From Gracilariopsis chorda (lineage: Eukaryota > Rhodophyta > Florideophyceae > Gracilariales > Gracilariaceae): a stretch of 64,000 bases of DNA. The translations under genes were made by a program, and so were the position numbers. This document shows, piece after piece, positions 31,479 through 41,960 of this stretch. The notes under the pieces were generated by a model that saw only the letters and a program-made list of their open reading frames with translations, was not told where the DNA came from and searched no databases. Position 1 is the first letter of the stretch. Every line of letters starts with the position of its first letter. The DNA lies in the NCBI GenBank assembly GCA_003194525.1, contig NBIV01000253.1, positions 49,118 to 113,117 on the forward strand. The letters are read 5' to 3'.

Positions 31479-32458
31479 ATGCCCCGCCACAAAGCCCGTA
31501 CAGAAAGGGAAAAAGCGTCATTTTAGCTCTACATCATTAGCAATTGAGCCAAAGAGACATTGCAGAGGCTATCAACCGCTCTAGGGGAGCTGTGCAAAAG
31601 TTCTTAAACAACTTGAACAAATCCAGCCGAAAGTATTCGCAAGCTAATAAACGAAAGCTTACAAAAAAACAGAACGGCGGATATTTCGATTATCTCTAAC
31701 CAGAGACCTCAGTCCAAATTACATTTGTCCATACATGAAACTCCACGTAACAACTCGTCGAATATAGCACATACTTCACAAAGTTCCACACCTGAAGTAC
31801 AAAAAAATGATAAAAGCTCCTTCCATGAAGGCGGCACACAAAACTAAACGGGTAAAGTTTGCTAAAAAATAGCTTCAACCTGAGGCTATCGATTGGAAGA
31901 AAGTCATTTTTGCAGATGAGAAGAAGTTCAATTTGGACGGCTCTGGTATGAACTGCATGTACTGGCGCGGTCTTCCTACCGAACCAAGATGGTTTTCTAA
32001 ACGCAATATGGGAGGTGGATCGGTCATGGTTTGGGTAGCTATTTCTTACTATGATGCGCTGCAAGTAGTAACATTGAATGGTTACCAGAACTTTACGGAC
32101 GATATGCAACTATTTGAAGAGAATCTTTTACTTTTTGCTGCAGAATCATTATGTGAAAGTTGGACTTCAAAGCACAAAAGTACACAAACTATCGTTCTAA
32201 TTATACAAAAGATTGGATTGTACGCAAAAAGTTGAAGTTTTACAGAGGCCGGCTCATATTCCGGACTTGAATATAATTGAAAATGTGTGGGGGTGTATGG
32301 TAAGGGACTTGTATCAAAGTTTTAAGCAGTATAATACTGTGGACGAGCTTGGTGCTAAAAACACGTCAGTATGGAACAATACCGAGGAAGCTTTTATACG
32401 GAAACTCTACTGTTCTATCAATAATCGTCTACTATGCGTGCTGGATGCAAATAGTTGA
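31479..32458 (+). pseudogene. Tc1/mariner transposase pseudogene
   Basis: An ATG at 31479 begins a basic N-terminus (MPRHKARTEREK), soon interrupted by stops. Motifs survive in shifting frames: VIFADEKKFNLDG with the first catalytic Asp (codon 31915-31917), GGGSVMVWVAISYY, and RPAHIPDLNIIENVWG with the Glu of a DDE triad (codon 32279-32281), then RDLYQSF. The expected QQDNA-type block with the second Asp (about 32165-32190) is altered by a frame break. The Glu at the third position indicates a Tc1-like rather than a DD34D mariner-type enzyme. Cut-and-paste function is lost. Confidence 0.85.
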
Positions 32459-32780
32459 CCATCTGGCCATTTATTGTGATGTTTTGTCTACAAAGTTGTT
32501 TTTGGGCTTATTTCGTGGATTTTTGCTAAATTTCACATAGTAAAGTCTAAATATGTTGTTGTTTGAGTTCTACTTTGTCTTTTTGGTACTACCAATGCAA
32601 AAACTCTACTATTGTACATGTTTTGAGCTAATCAACAGATCCTCCTTGGCCTTGCTGTTCACGAGCAAGGCCGCTGGTCTGTTGGACCTATTTGAATTTC
32701 GGGCAGTGTAGATATCGAAAAATAGACTGACCGTTCTCACTCTCCCCAGGGAAACAGAGGCGGACAGAGCGACAAGCGCT

Positions 32781-35156
32781 ACGAGTACAGTTTGTGAGCG
32801 AGAAAACAGAAGAGCGGTGACGTGGTGCAATTAGATTTCACGTGACAGTGTAAGCGACAATGATCATTACAGCAAGTGACAAACTAGAGGGTGCGATGTG
32901 TATATGAAGGCACGAAATGTCGAAGCGCAGCCAAGCGCTGTAAAGTTAGCCCAGGGGGCGCTCGATATGAGAAATCAAAGAGGAAACTTGTTGGTGTATG
33001 TTCAATGAAGTTTAGAAATTGACTGATAGTGGATTAGCAGCACATGCGGGTTGGAAAACTGATTGCTGTTTGAATGAGGGGCGGCAGGCAAGGTGGCATG
33101 CCAACTAGCGATGTGTATTTGACGAAACAGCGAAAATGGGAAGGAACGTGCTTTCCGCTACATTTGGGCTTACAGCTCGAACAGCGGCAAAACGTGTCAA
33201 TTCAAGACGGGAGACAGGCGAGAAGCGCGGGTTACGGAACGATTACAGTAGCGCGCCGATCACTTTTGGTGTACTGTAAGGAGGGGAGCTCTTGGCGGCG
33301 CTGCCACGTAGACCACGTGAAGGGGATGAGCTGTGTCGCACACAATTGTGGAATGACGCACGTGCTGGCGGGCGGCCAACAACGCAGCGCTGCCGCTAAT
33401 GTCTTATTCGCTGTTGCTCGCCGTCTTCGCGCCGACGCCGCCGCAGTTGGTGAGCTGTCCTCCGGTGCACCCTGCAGTTTTATATGTTGACGGAATCTAT
33501 GCGCAACGGCGCGACGGAAACCGGTACAGGATGGCGGAAGAAGCAAGCAAAAACCTCGCGTTGTGAACGTTGCTTGGTCTCCGGCTGCATTCAGACTGAA
33601 CTAGCGGCCGAAAAAACCAAAGTGTAAACGGCCAATGGAAGTGGTGCAAATGACACTACCATCTCCATCGCCGCATATGCACCCGGTTGTCGCGCTCGTG
33701 CATGCAAATACACAATAGGAACGCTCTCGTTCCACCGCTGGTAAACAAGTCTACGCGCATCTCCGCGCCAGCAGGGGCAACCCAAGTCTGCGCGAAACTG
33801 CGCTTCATTGCGTTCCGCTTCTGACGCAGTCGACAGGCTCAACGTGTCAACACTCCTCGCCCACTCAACTCCGCTTCTTCCTCACACCCTTTCTCGACGA
33901 CGATTCGCGTCCCGAGTCTTGTTGCAGATGTGCCGTGCCCCACTACGCCGCAGGTCTCGCACGGTCCTAAAATCATGCTCGTCTTGAGCTTCTCGGGCGC
34001 GCGTACATAAAAATGAAATATTAACACGCAGGGTTCCACTGCAACCGGTCTATAATTGTTTTACCACGGGTGTGATCGCTCTCAAACCACAGCTGACACG
34101 CGCGCGCCCAATCCTTCTTTCGTGATAGGCGCCAAATCAGAATGAAAACAAACCACAGCGCAACTCGTTTTGGACTTGTAGATGCCACACACGTCACGTG
34201 TGTACCGCTCGCAGCATTTGTCTCCCCCTGTGACGCACATTAGCCTTCATGTGGAAATTTGTAGATACTGTACTGTACAAAAGCCCCAACTCACCACACC
34301 ATCGCAACTTAGCTGGTGAGGTCTTCGCATCACCCACGTAAAATGCCACGTATGTTTTGTCGTCCGTAAATTATGGCATTCGTCCCGTGTCGCGTTTGAT
34401 CCACCGTCTATAATAAACAAACAAAGCACAAAAACTTCTTACTTCCCTTGTACACTACCAGGTTACGGATACCATTTGCTGACAAACACCGACACCACGC
34501 TACCCCCGCCATGCATCCGTTCCAAGCGCCGTCCCGTTCCGTATTCCGCCCAAACAGACAGCAGTCAGCTCTGTCGCCGTCTGTACTCTCGCTTCTCCAT
34601 CTGTACCATCCCCACAAGCCTTGTAAAAGCTATCAGTCCGTTACGCATTCTCACACCGTCATCATTTCCATTCTCTCTAAGCGTATTTCTTCCGTACGAC
34701 GTCCCCTCCTCATACTCTTAAATCGCGAACACGCACACAAACTCATCTGAATTGTACCTCGGTCTGTTCTTATCCCATATATTCTGCACCGTGCCGACCA
34801 GCTTCTCAAGATGCTGAAAATACCGTGCGCAATTGGCGAACTACCTCGAGTAATGCCTATCACTCATCTTACATCCTGTCCACTCCTTTCTGTGTTTACG
34901 CGCAAGTTTTCCAGCTACTCTCAACCCATACGAAAAGAAGCACTCTGTTCTTGACGTCTTGTATCTGCGTGCACATACGTGCCGATTCACGCTCTGCAAC
35001 CCCCGAACTAGCACAAAGACACCTGACCTAATTACGCTCCTTTCTAGCCCACATCTACTAATCAACAACGTCTGTCTTCCTAGTGCGCCGACATCTGCTT
35101 ACCCAGGCCGCAATTTGTATCGCGAGACTGCAATCTGGCACAGCACCCATAGCCCC
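32781..35156. other. Intergenic DNA upstream of the IPT/REJ gene
   Basis: About 2.4 kb with short frames on both strands (for example 33074-33490 plus, 33232-33546 minus) but no domains, repeats or transposon ends. The 34400-35150 part is C/T-rich and probably includes the promoter and 5' leader of the downstream gene; no convincing TATA box could be fixed. Confidence 0.5.
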
Positions 35157-38100
35157 ATGTTTCCATCAATCCCCCCGCCACCTACGCGATTACTTCTTTG
35201 GCGTGTCCTCATAACCTCCGCCATTCTGCTTGTATGGCTCGAAACTTCAAATGCCTTTCCATTTCCAACTTCTCAACATCGATCTTTTTTTCCACCAGCC
35301 GTGCCGTCTCTCGTGCGTTCTCCTTCTCCCCATTCGGCCCCGTTGTGTCAAGAACCACACCACGTCCGCTCCATGTTTTTAGAAAGACAGTTACAGAATG
35401 CACCGCTCTTTCTCCCGACCATTTCGGAATCTCAACTGCCCGTCGCGCTAATTAACGGAACCGCCGAAGTTGAACTCACGTACGTTTTCGTGCCAGCTCC
35501 TGAGTCCACACTAGCTGATTATGAGTTCAAACCTCAGGTCGACAACACCAACATTTTTGATAGGGAGGACGTGTCCTTCTTTTCCGTGGAAGACAACTCG
35601 AGAGAGTTTCGGAGCTATAACGTCACCGTGAGTATTGACTTGTACAAATGGACTGGCACATCGCTCTTTCAGATAAGCGCTGTGAACATTACATCAGCAC
35701 AAACCGTTGCAACTTCTCAGTCCATCAATTTGATTGCAGTTGGAATCACGTTTTATACCAATGAAAACGGCACAGCAACTCTCTTTGGTGGTGAAAACCG
35801 CCCTTATTTAAAGGACTATGAAGAAATTGTTATCGATGGTGACAGCAGCTTCGAGGTTTTTATACAGTACTACGATGGTTCCTCATCCAACTCCTCTTTG
35901 TCAGTTCCACTCTCGGGCATTGACATATCTTTGAGTGGATCGCCGGATATAGTCACGTATGGCAGTTCATGTTCACCCGTAGCCGGCACCTATAATGGTT
36001 CCGATGTGGAACTCCCGCCGTCCTGTGGCATCGGGTTTTCTGTTAATGATCTCGATGGTGTTTATGTAGGCCCTAAGTTCGGACTTGACTTCAACCAATA
36101 CCGAAACGGCACAGTCATTTCTACCTTTGAGTGGAGCGAAATCGTCCAAGGCAGCGACCTTGAAGATGAAGGGTATTCGACGTTTCTTAATATAACCGTT
36201 CAAGGAGAAGTTCCACCTGTGGTGCTATCCATAAGTCCGCCTGGGCCGTTTGGAACAAATGGCACAGAAAAGGTTGCTGTAACGATTTCCAACGTACCGC
36301 TTTTTGCGAATGGGGAAAACACATGGAAGTATGCGCTATTCATAAACTTCACAGATATATCACGGGAGGCTTTGATTGAGGACGGATCCTTGGTTGTAAA
36401 CAGTAACAGTACGGTTTCTCTAACCTTCGAACTACCTGCTGGCGTTGGAACAGACCTTCCATGGGTATTTGTGGCCACTAAGCCTTCTGGAGAAGAACTC
36501 ATTGGAATTGACGAAACGAATCCTCCCTACCTCTTTTCATTTGTCGTGGTTGTCATTATCGACAGCATAACACCTGTTACGGGGCCAGAGGCCGGCGGCA
36601 CAGAGATAACATTAGTTGGTGAGTTCCCAAATATCGACAGTGAGACTTTGGATATATTCTTTGACGGCGTTAGAATTGATTCCACATTGATATCAAGTAC
36701 AAGCTTCTCAAATATCACTTTCGTGACGCCACCAAAGGCGCCAGGCGCTCCATTTGAACAAACCGTTACTGTGGAAGTGGGTGGCACAGTGTCCAATGGA
36801 GTGACTTTCAGCTATGATCCCACCGTAAAGCTGGAATCCATGACACCCTCTCAGGGTCCTGTTGAAGGTGGCACGCTGGTGACGTTGGAGGGCCAGTTCA
36901 TCAACTTTGACGCATCTGCGCAAAACTCCGGGGTGTTCTTCGGATCTACTAAGATCACAACATCTCTCATTCAGGCTTTCAACTCCACATCAATCACTTT
37001 TGTTACCCCGCCGCGAGATACGGTTGGAGATTCCTCTCTCTACCAGTTCGATGTGACTGTTCAATTAGATGGCGTTAGATCCAACGCGCTTCAGTTCAAC
37101 TATGACTCTCCTGTTACCATTGAAGCAATTTCGCCGTCCTCAGGGCCTGAAGAAGGAGGAACAGTTGTCACTCTCACAGGGCTATTCAACAATTTTGATT
37201 TCTCCTCCTCCTCTATCGTCATTGGTGCAACGTCAGTTGATGATTCTGACGTAACTCTAGTGAACAGCAGTACCCTCCAATTTGTCACTCCCCCGCTGTC
37301 CGAAGTCGGGCTTTCGTTTTCTCAGCCTGTCGTTGTTATAGTGGAATCACTGACATCGAATACGGTTTACTACACATACGAGGAGCTAGAGGCCAGTGTT
37401 TCTATTTCCAGTAGTGGTGGAAGCTTCGATACAAGCACAGGGCGTTACCGTTTGGGACTATGCAGCGACGGTTTCTTCCGCGCGATTGTTTCCTCCGGTT
37501 TAAGAGTGACAAATATCACATATTCATGGAGGCTCTATGCGCCTAATGGTTTAAGTGATGTGCTATTGTCAGACTCATCTATAACAACGGACACCGATGT
37601 ACTCATAGTCCCATTTAGCGCTTTCGCATCACAGAACGAACCGTATTCGTTAGAGGTCAAAGTGGAGACAGAGAGTGCTTCTGCAACTTCAACCCTTAAC
37701 CTTGTACAACTCTCTGCACAAGCCATCAGTGTCAACCTCATCAACCCTCGCTCCAGATCCCCGTCAGACCCGAATGTCTCGCTTACGGTACCAGCGCTGA
37801 TCGGCCTCCCCGGATGCCCGGACCCTCAACTGGAGATTAATTCGACGGCGATGACTTTTCTGTGGAACTACCGAGGCAGAGTTTACCAGTTTTCTTACCT
37901 CAATACGACAGCACCTACGGATGTGATCAGTCCGACTTTGCTTGGCAGAGAGTTTCATATTCCTCAGTCTCTGATGGAATACGGTTCGTTTCCGCTCGCG
38001 CTTACCGCTTATCTCACAGACCAACCAGAAATTCGAGCTTCTGATTCTACAGCTGTGGTCATTGAGCCAGCGGCCCTTCTGCCTCAAATCAACGGAGGTG

Positions 38101-40658
38101 AAGCAACGCAGATGGTCTCTGCAGCTCAGGACATTGTGATGAGTGCTACTGGGTCCCGCGACCCCGATGTCCTTGTTGGAGATGAAAGGACTGGATTGAG
38201 TTATATCTGGTCCTGCAGCTACAGCTGGAGCTCTATAATGGAGGAGGGGCAGCAATGCGACGACTCCCTGATGCCTCAGGAGGGCTTGACAGACGCAGGT
38301 TTTACTATCCTCTCTACGGCATTTGCCGCGATTCAAAACTCTTCTGGACCAATGTTTATTGAATACTCTCTACAGATTTCGAAGACCTCTCAAAACGCAA
38401 CAGGGGCAGCTATTGAAAGGATGTCAGATACGGTAACGTCCACGCTGATTCTCCCTGAGGATGCCACTCAAGAATTCGAAACATTGGCTGAAATATCCGT
38501 CATTAACAACCAGTCAGCAACGGTGGACCGAATGCACGTGAAGTATTACGAAGACGTCGTGATAACGCCTGTGTCTGAGTCGAATGAAACGACGTGGTCA
38601 TTCGAACTAGTTTCTCCACTCTCCCAGTCCCAGACACTGCTTTTTACAGACGAGAATCTTTTGACGTTCCCTGGGTACTACACCGTAGGCGCAGAACCTG
38701 GACGATACTCTCTGGGCATCAAAGCCAATGTCCTTTCTCCGAACACCGAATATGTGTTCTTGATCAAGACATTTAGAACAGGCTTTGCTGTCAACGAGCA
38801 GACTATCATTCTGAAGACAGTTGAACAACCAGTGATCACATTTGGCAGGATTGCGAGGTCCGCTGGTACGACCGATGACGCATTCACTCTCTCTGCATAT
38901 GCGAACTATGACGGGGACTTTGAGTTTTTCTTCCTACTCACCGATGAATTCGGATTTGAGACGTGCGTCGGCGGATGTCAGGGGGTAGAGTTTGTCTCTT
39001 TCAGGCTGGGAACTGCTGGAAACTACAGTCTTCGTTGCGATGTATACGACTCTCTAGGTTTCACTCTGCTTGGGTCTGCCACAGGTGGGAATATCGTAGT
39101 ACGAACGTCCGAGAACGGGTCTGGGAGCACGGACTTGTCGCTCTTTTCTGAGGAAGCCGAGGACGCTTTCACTGCTGGGGATCATGCAGAGTACCAGCAG
39201 TTGGGTACAGACATGGTCAAGTTGGTTCTCTCCTCTGGAGGAAGTCGAGCACCCGAGACGGACTCGCTAGTGCTGGCGAACTTGACGCAAGGACTAAATC
39301 AAATTGCGGCTAATTCTGTACCCAACGCGATTCAAAGCGCTGGATACGTACGCACGGCGGCTGCTCTGGCCAGTTTGACCCCCGATCTCGGGATCGAGTA
39401 CGACTCGGAAACTTTGTATTTGCTCGTGAACATAACGATCAATGCCGTACAGCGAACCCCTTATACCGCTGCGCTGCAACAGCTTCAGGATCTCTTGGAT
39501 TTCTATGACGTGACTCCCGAGCTCATCTTGCAATCTTACTCTGCAGGAACGAACCGTCGAAGGCTTGGAAGGGCGATTGAGGTGAGTGAGGAGGAAGTGA
39601 TTGGAATCTGGCTGGACTTGTACGAAGTAATGAAGGAACAGATTGCACTGGCCGTCTTGAAGAAGTGCCCGTGTGGGTGTGTGGAAGAGGTTCGCACGGG
39701 AACGGTATCGCAGGCCCGAGGGGGACTTACGTCAAGATTACTGAGTGTTCGTCAGGATAACAACACAACCGTTGCGGGGTCATATGTTAACCCTACTCAA
39801 GGAGAGCTGAGTGAGGTGCGCATGAAACTGGGTCATTTTTGCAACTCTGAACAAGGAACACAACTGGGAATGGAGGTAGGGCCAGAACAACGATTGGAAT
39901 TCTCGTGGTGTAAAGGGGTGTTCGAGAACTCCATCAAGAGATTGTACTTTGCAGTGGTGCGGACGCCAGACTACGTTTACCTATCAAGGTTGAGACAGAA
40001 TGTGACATTGACGGACGGGCTTGTCGGCACAATGGTTGGCGAAATCCGCAACAACACGATGCAGGATGCCACCGCAGCGATCGACGGGTGCTACTCTGTG
40101 CAGATGGCTATTCCACGGGAGGTGGCGCAGGTTGAAGAGGACACACCTTCAGATCAAAGGCCGCTCGGACTGCTCCTACAACCTAAGAAACGATGGACGG
40201 AGGAGTTGACGCGGGGGTTGTACTCGCCGGTTTTCGCTGATATCCAGACTGAAGTGGTTGACGGGAAGGAGGATGCGTCGTTTTGGGATGTGGTTGTCAG
40301 TCTTTCAACGACGGGAGTATTGACGGTGGGAACGCGGATTGCCTGGGGTGGGGCGCTCTTCTCGTTGGAAGGCATGGTTGCGACGGTGATGCTTGTCGTG
40401 GGGGTGGTGCTTGCTATTGTGGTGCTTGTGACAGTTGCGGTGGGGGCGTCGTGGATGATAGCGGCGCGACTTGCAGCGGCTAGTGCGGCAGCGGTGCCGA
40501 TTGACGCGGACGCCACTTTCGTCGAGAGAGATGTTTATGGTCGTGGCACGGCTTACCTGGTTGAAGACAGCTGGCCGGTGGCAGGGGCTGGTCTTGGGGA
40601 GGCCGGGGCTGGCGCAGGGGAGGCAGGGAAGGGTGCGGGAGGAAGTGGTGGAACGTAG
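35157..40658 (+). CDS. Secreted or membrane-anchored protein with IPT/TIG repeats and probable REJ module (1833 aa, intronless)
   Basis: I chose the ATG at 35157 because a signal peptide follows at once: RLLLWRVLITSAILLVWLE then SNA before FPFP, a good cleavage site. The frame is open further upstream but without a better ATG. After an N-terminal extracellular region with many N-glycosylation sequons, three tandem IPT/TIG Ig-like repeats lie at about residues 465-740; each begins I..(I/M)(T/S)P..GP..GGT and ends FVTPP...F.Y. A long Ser/Thr-rich region at about 740-1330 resembles the REJ module of polycystin-1-like proteins. Near the C-terminus is a cysteine-containing region, then one strong membrane segment (about 1740-1770; TVMLVVGVVLAIVVLVTVAV) and a short Gly/Ala-rich tail. 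This predicts a type I surface protein. It lacks the polycystin channel domain. The role is unknown: adhesion or surface recognition is inference. Not transposon-related; intronless. Confidence 0.88.
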   Translation: MFPSIPPPPTRLLLWRVLITSAILLVWLETSNAFPFPTSQHRSFFPPAVPSLVRSPSPHSAPLCQEPHHVRSMFLERQLQNAPLFLPTISESQLPVALINGTAEVELTYVFVPAPESTLADYEFKPQVDNTNIFDREDVSFFSVEDNSREFRSYNVTVSIDLYKWTGTSLFQISAVNITSAQTVATSQSINLIAVGITFYTNENGTATLFGGENRPYLKDYEEIVIDGDSSFEVFIQYYDGSSSNSSLSVPLSGIDISLSGSPDIVTYGSSCSPVAGTYNGSDVELPPSCGIGFSVNDLDGVYVGPKFGLDFNQYRNGTVISTFEWSEIVQGSDLEDEGYSTFLNITVQGEVPPVVLSISPPGPFGTNGTEKVAVTISNVPLFANGENTWKYALFINFTDISREALIEDGSLVVNSNSTVSLTFELPAGVGTDLPWVFVATKPSGEELIGIDETNPPYLFSFVVVVIIDSITPVTGPEAGGTEITLVGEFPNIDSETLDIFFDGVRIDSTLISSTSFSNITFVTPPKAPGAPFEQTVTVEVGGTVSNGVTFSYDPTVKLESMTPSQGPVEGGTLVTLEGQFINFDASAQNSGVFFGSTKITTSLIQAFNSTSITFVTPPRDTVGDSSLYQFDVTVQLDGVRSNALQFNYDSPVTIEAISPSSGPEEGGTVVTLTGLFNNFDFSSSSIVIGATSVDDSDVTLVNSSTLQFVTPPLSEVGLSFSQPVVVIVESLTSNTVYYTYEELEASVSISSSGGSFDTSTGRYRLGLCSDGFFRAIVSSGLRVTNITYSWRLYAPNGLSDVLLSDSSITTDTDVLIVPFSAFASQNEPYSLEVKVETESASATSTLNLVQLSAQAISVNLINPRSRSPSDPNVSLTVPALIGLPGCPDPQLEINSTAMTFLWNYRGRVYQFSYLNTTAPTDVISPTLLGREFHIPQSLMEYGSFPLALTAYLTDQPEIRASDSTAVVIEPAALLPQINGGEATQMVSAAQDIVMSATGSRDPDVLVGDERTGLSYIWSCSYSWSSIMEEGQQCDDSLMPQEGLTDAGFTILSTAFAAIQNSSGPMFIEYSLQISKTSQNATGAAIERMSDTVTSTLILPEDATQEFETLAEISVINNQSATVDRMHVKYYEDVVITPVSESNETTWSFELVSPLSQSQTLLFTDENLLTFPGYYTVGAEPGRYSLGIKANVLSPNTEYVFLIKTFRTGFAVNEQTIILKTVEQPVITFGRIARSAGTTDDAFTLSAYANYDGDFEFFFLLTDEFGFETCVGGCQGVEFVSFRLGTAGNYSLRCDVYDSLGFTLLGSATGGNIVVRTSENGSGSTDLSLFSEEAEDAFTAGDHAEYQQLGTDMVKLVLSSGGSRAPETDSLVLANLTQGLNQIAANSVPNAIQSAGYVRTAAALASLTPDLGIEYDSETLYLLVNITINAVQRTPYTAALQQLQDLLDFYDVTPELILQSYSAGTNRRRLGRAIEVSEEEVIGIWLDLYEVMKEQIALAVLKKCPCGCVEEVRTGTVSQARGGLTSRLLSVRQDNNTTVAGSYVNPTQGELSEVRMKLGHFCNSEQGTQLGMEVGPEQRLEFSWCKGVFENSIKRLYFAVVRTPDYVYLSRLRQNVTLTDGLVGTMVGEIRNNTMQDATAAIDGCYSVQMAIPREVAQVEEDTPSDQRPLGLLLQPKKRWTEELTRGLYSPVFADIQTEVVDGKEDASFWDVVVSLSTTGVLTVGTRIAWGGALFSLEGMVATVMLVVGVVLAIVVLVTVAVGASWMIAARLAAASAAAVPIDADATFVERDVYGRGTAYLVEDSWPVAGAGLGEAGAGAGEAGKGAGGSGGT

Positions 40659-41072
40659 CAGTGGTAGAGGTAGTTAGCAACAGCAAGAAAGAGCACGTAA
40701 ATGAAGACTACGAGCAGCGGACTCCGTGAGAAGGGCGAGTGCTACGGGAGGGGGCGCTGGTAAGAAGCGGTAAAGGGTTATGTATCTATGTATGGAAGAT
40801 GAATTGTAGATACGAAATGTATGTTGGACTGGGGAGGGGGGCGGCGCACGTGCGCGAAGTGCGCGTGTTGCGTAGGAATCCAGCAATACGTACGGTGAGT
40901 ACCGTTGGTATACAAATGTGGGTTGATATTTACTGGGCCAACAAAAAAAAGGAGCGCTGTTGTTCGTTTGCACGCCTTGTATGGAGCATTTTTCCGTGGG
41001 CGGTGTGAGTGGTGTGAGCCGCGACGACGGGTCGGAAAAAGAAACGCGGCAGCGACGGAGCGGTAGCTGTTA
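40659..41072. other. Intergenic DNA between convergent genes
   Basis: Short gap between the IPT/REJ gene and the minus-strand gene ending at 41157, so the two are convergent. No gene or clear terminator sequence recognised. Confidence 0.5.
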
Positions 41073-41124
41073 GAATTGAGCCGAAGAATTGAGCCGAAGA
41101 ATTGAGCCGAAGAAGTGAGCCGAA
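41073..41124. repeat. Tandem repeat, four units of 13 bp
   Basis: GAATTGAGCCGAA is repeated three times, with a fourth variant unit GAAGTGAGCCGAA, just downstream of the minus-strand gene ending at 41157. Confidence 0.9.
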
Positions 41125-41156
41125 GAAGTTATGCAGTGGTGCGTTAAAGAGGTGAA

Positions 41157-41960
41157 TCAGCGACGGGCTCGCTTTCCACGCTTTGAAGTTGCACGGAGAG
41201 AGTCTTCTAGTTCCTGGAAGGAGGGCAGTGGCGGCTGCTGACTGGAGCGCGAATGTCGGGAGGAGGATGAGGAATGAGAGTGGGAGTGGGAATAGGCATG
41301 GTAGGACGAATGATGAGAGGACGGAGTGGAGTGGTGAGAGGAGGTTGGAGCGGCGGAGAAGGCGGATGAGGAGGACAGCATGGCGTGGTGGGAGGAAGAG
41401 GAGGAGGGGGCATGGACGGGGGAGTGGTGGTGCAAGGAGGAGGAAGGGGTGGAGACGGCAGCGGCGGCAGCTGAGGAGGAACGGGTGTTCTGAGGCGATG
41501 CCATGGAATCGATGAAGGAACGCCATTGGCCGGTGTCGAGGAAGATGCTATCCAAAATGGTCATGAGGGTGACGCCGTTGGCGGGACGGGCACACTGGCG
41601 ACCGCAGTTGGTACTGACGAGCTTTGAACTTTCGCCGTGACGGGGGATGACGACTTTCTTGACGATCTCGCGGACAAGGTCTTCCTTGAGCGCTTCGATG
41701 GAGGAGCGATGGCCGTTTGTGTCGCGCAGGACGGCGTCGACCAGGGGGGCCCATGCGGTGGCGGCGGAGTGACTGCCGACGTAGGCGAGCCAGCCGCGGA
41801 AATCGCGGAAGCCGGCGGGCTCGATGACTCGGGGTTGGCCTACTTGATTGGCGAACTGGAGGACGGCGGCCTTGACGGAGGAGGAGAGGGATGAGGGGCG
41901 GGGTTGTCGACCGCGACGGCGTTTGGTTGAGGGTGGGATGGGATGATCGGAGTTAGACAT
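41157..41960 (-). CDS. Conserved-looking protein of unknown function with Ser/His-rich tail (267 aa)
   Basis: The ATG at 41960 is the first good start; upstream in-frame sequence is low-complexity. The N-terminus has a basic stretch KRRRGRQPRPSS, AT-hook or nuclear-localisation-like. Residues about 30-150 look globular (AAVLQFANQVGQPRVIEP, FRDFRGWLAYVGSHSAA, LVREIVKKVVIPRHGE, ILDSIFLDTGQWRSFIDSM). The C-terminal half is a Ser/His-rich disordered tract ending in a basic cluster (SKRGKRARR). The compositional contrast and clear boundaries make it a real gene, perhaps nuclear, but I do not recognise the domain. It faces the IPT/REJ gene convergently; nothing indicates a shared role. Confidence 0.65.
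   Translation of the reverse strand: MSNSDHPIPPSTKRRRGRQPRPSSLSSSVKAAVLQFANQVGQPRVIEPAGFRDFRGWLAYVGSHSAATAWAPLVDAVLRDTNGHRSSIEALKEDLVREIVKKVVIPRHGESSKLVSTNCGRQCARPANGVTLMTILDSIFLDTGQWRSFIDSMASPQNTRSSSAAAAAVSTPSSSLHHHSPVHAPSSSSSHHAMLSSSSAFSAAPTSSHHSTPSSHHSSYHAYSHSHSHSSSSSRHSRSSQQPPLPSFQELEDSLRATSKRGKRARR

Larger units (their letters stand above)
31145..32708 (+). mobile_element. Tc1/mariner-type DNA transposon relic (1564 bp)
   Basis: Terminal inverted repeats start CAGTCCCCGAAATTC (left) and CACTGCCCGAAATTC (right, reversed). Similarity continues for about 65 bp (left 31145-31208, right 32645-32708), including TTGCTCGTGAA and AAGGCC. TA flanks both ends (31143-31144 and 32709-32710). The empty-site repeat at 3641-3774 confirms the boundaries. 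It carries a broken transposase and so cannot move itself. Confidence 0.92.
31083..32780. repeat. Dispersed repeat copy 2, interrupted by the mariner element
   Basis: The left half 31083-31144 and right half 32709-32780 together match 3641-3774. The junction is the TA target site of the Tc1/mariner insertion. Confidence 0.8.

Noticed and set aside
33074-33546. Opposed 138- and 104-codon frames
   Set aside because: No domains; the frames mirror each other in GC-rich DNA, as expected by chance.
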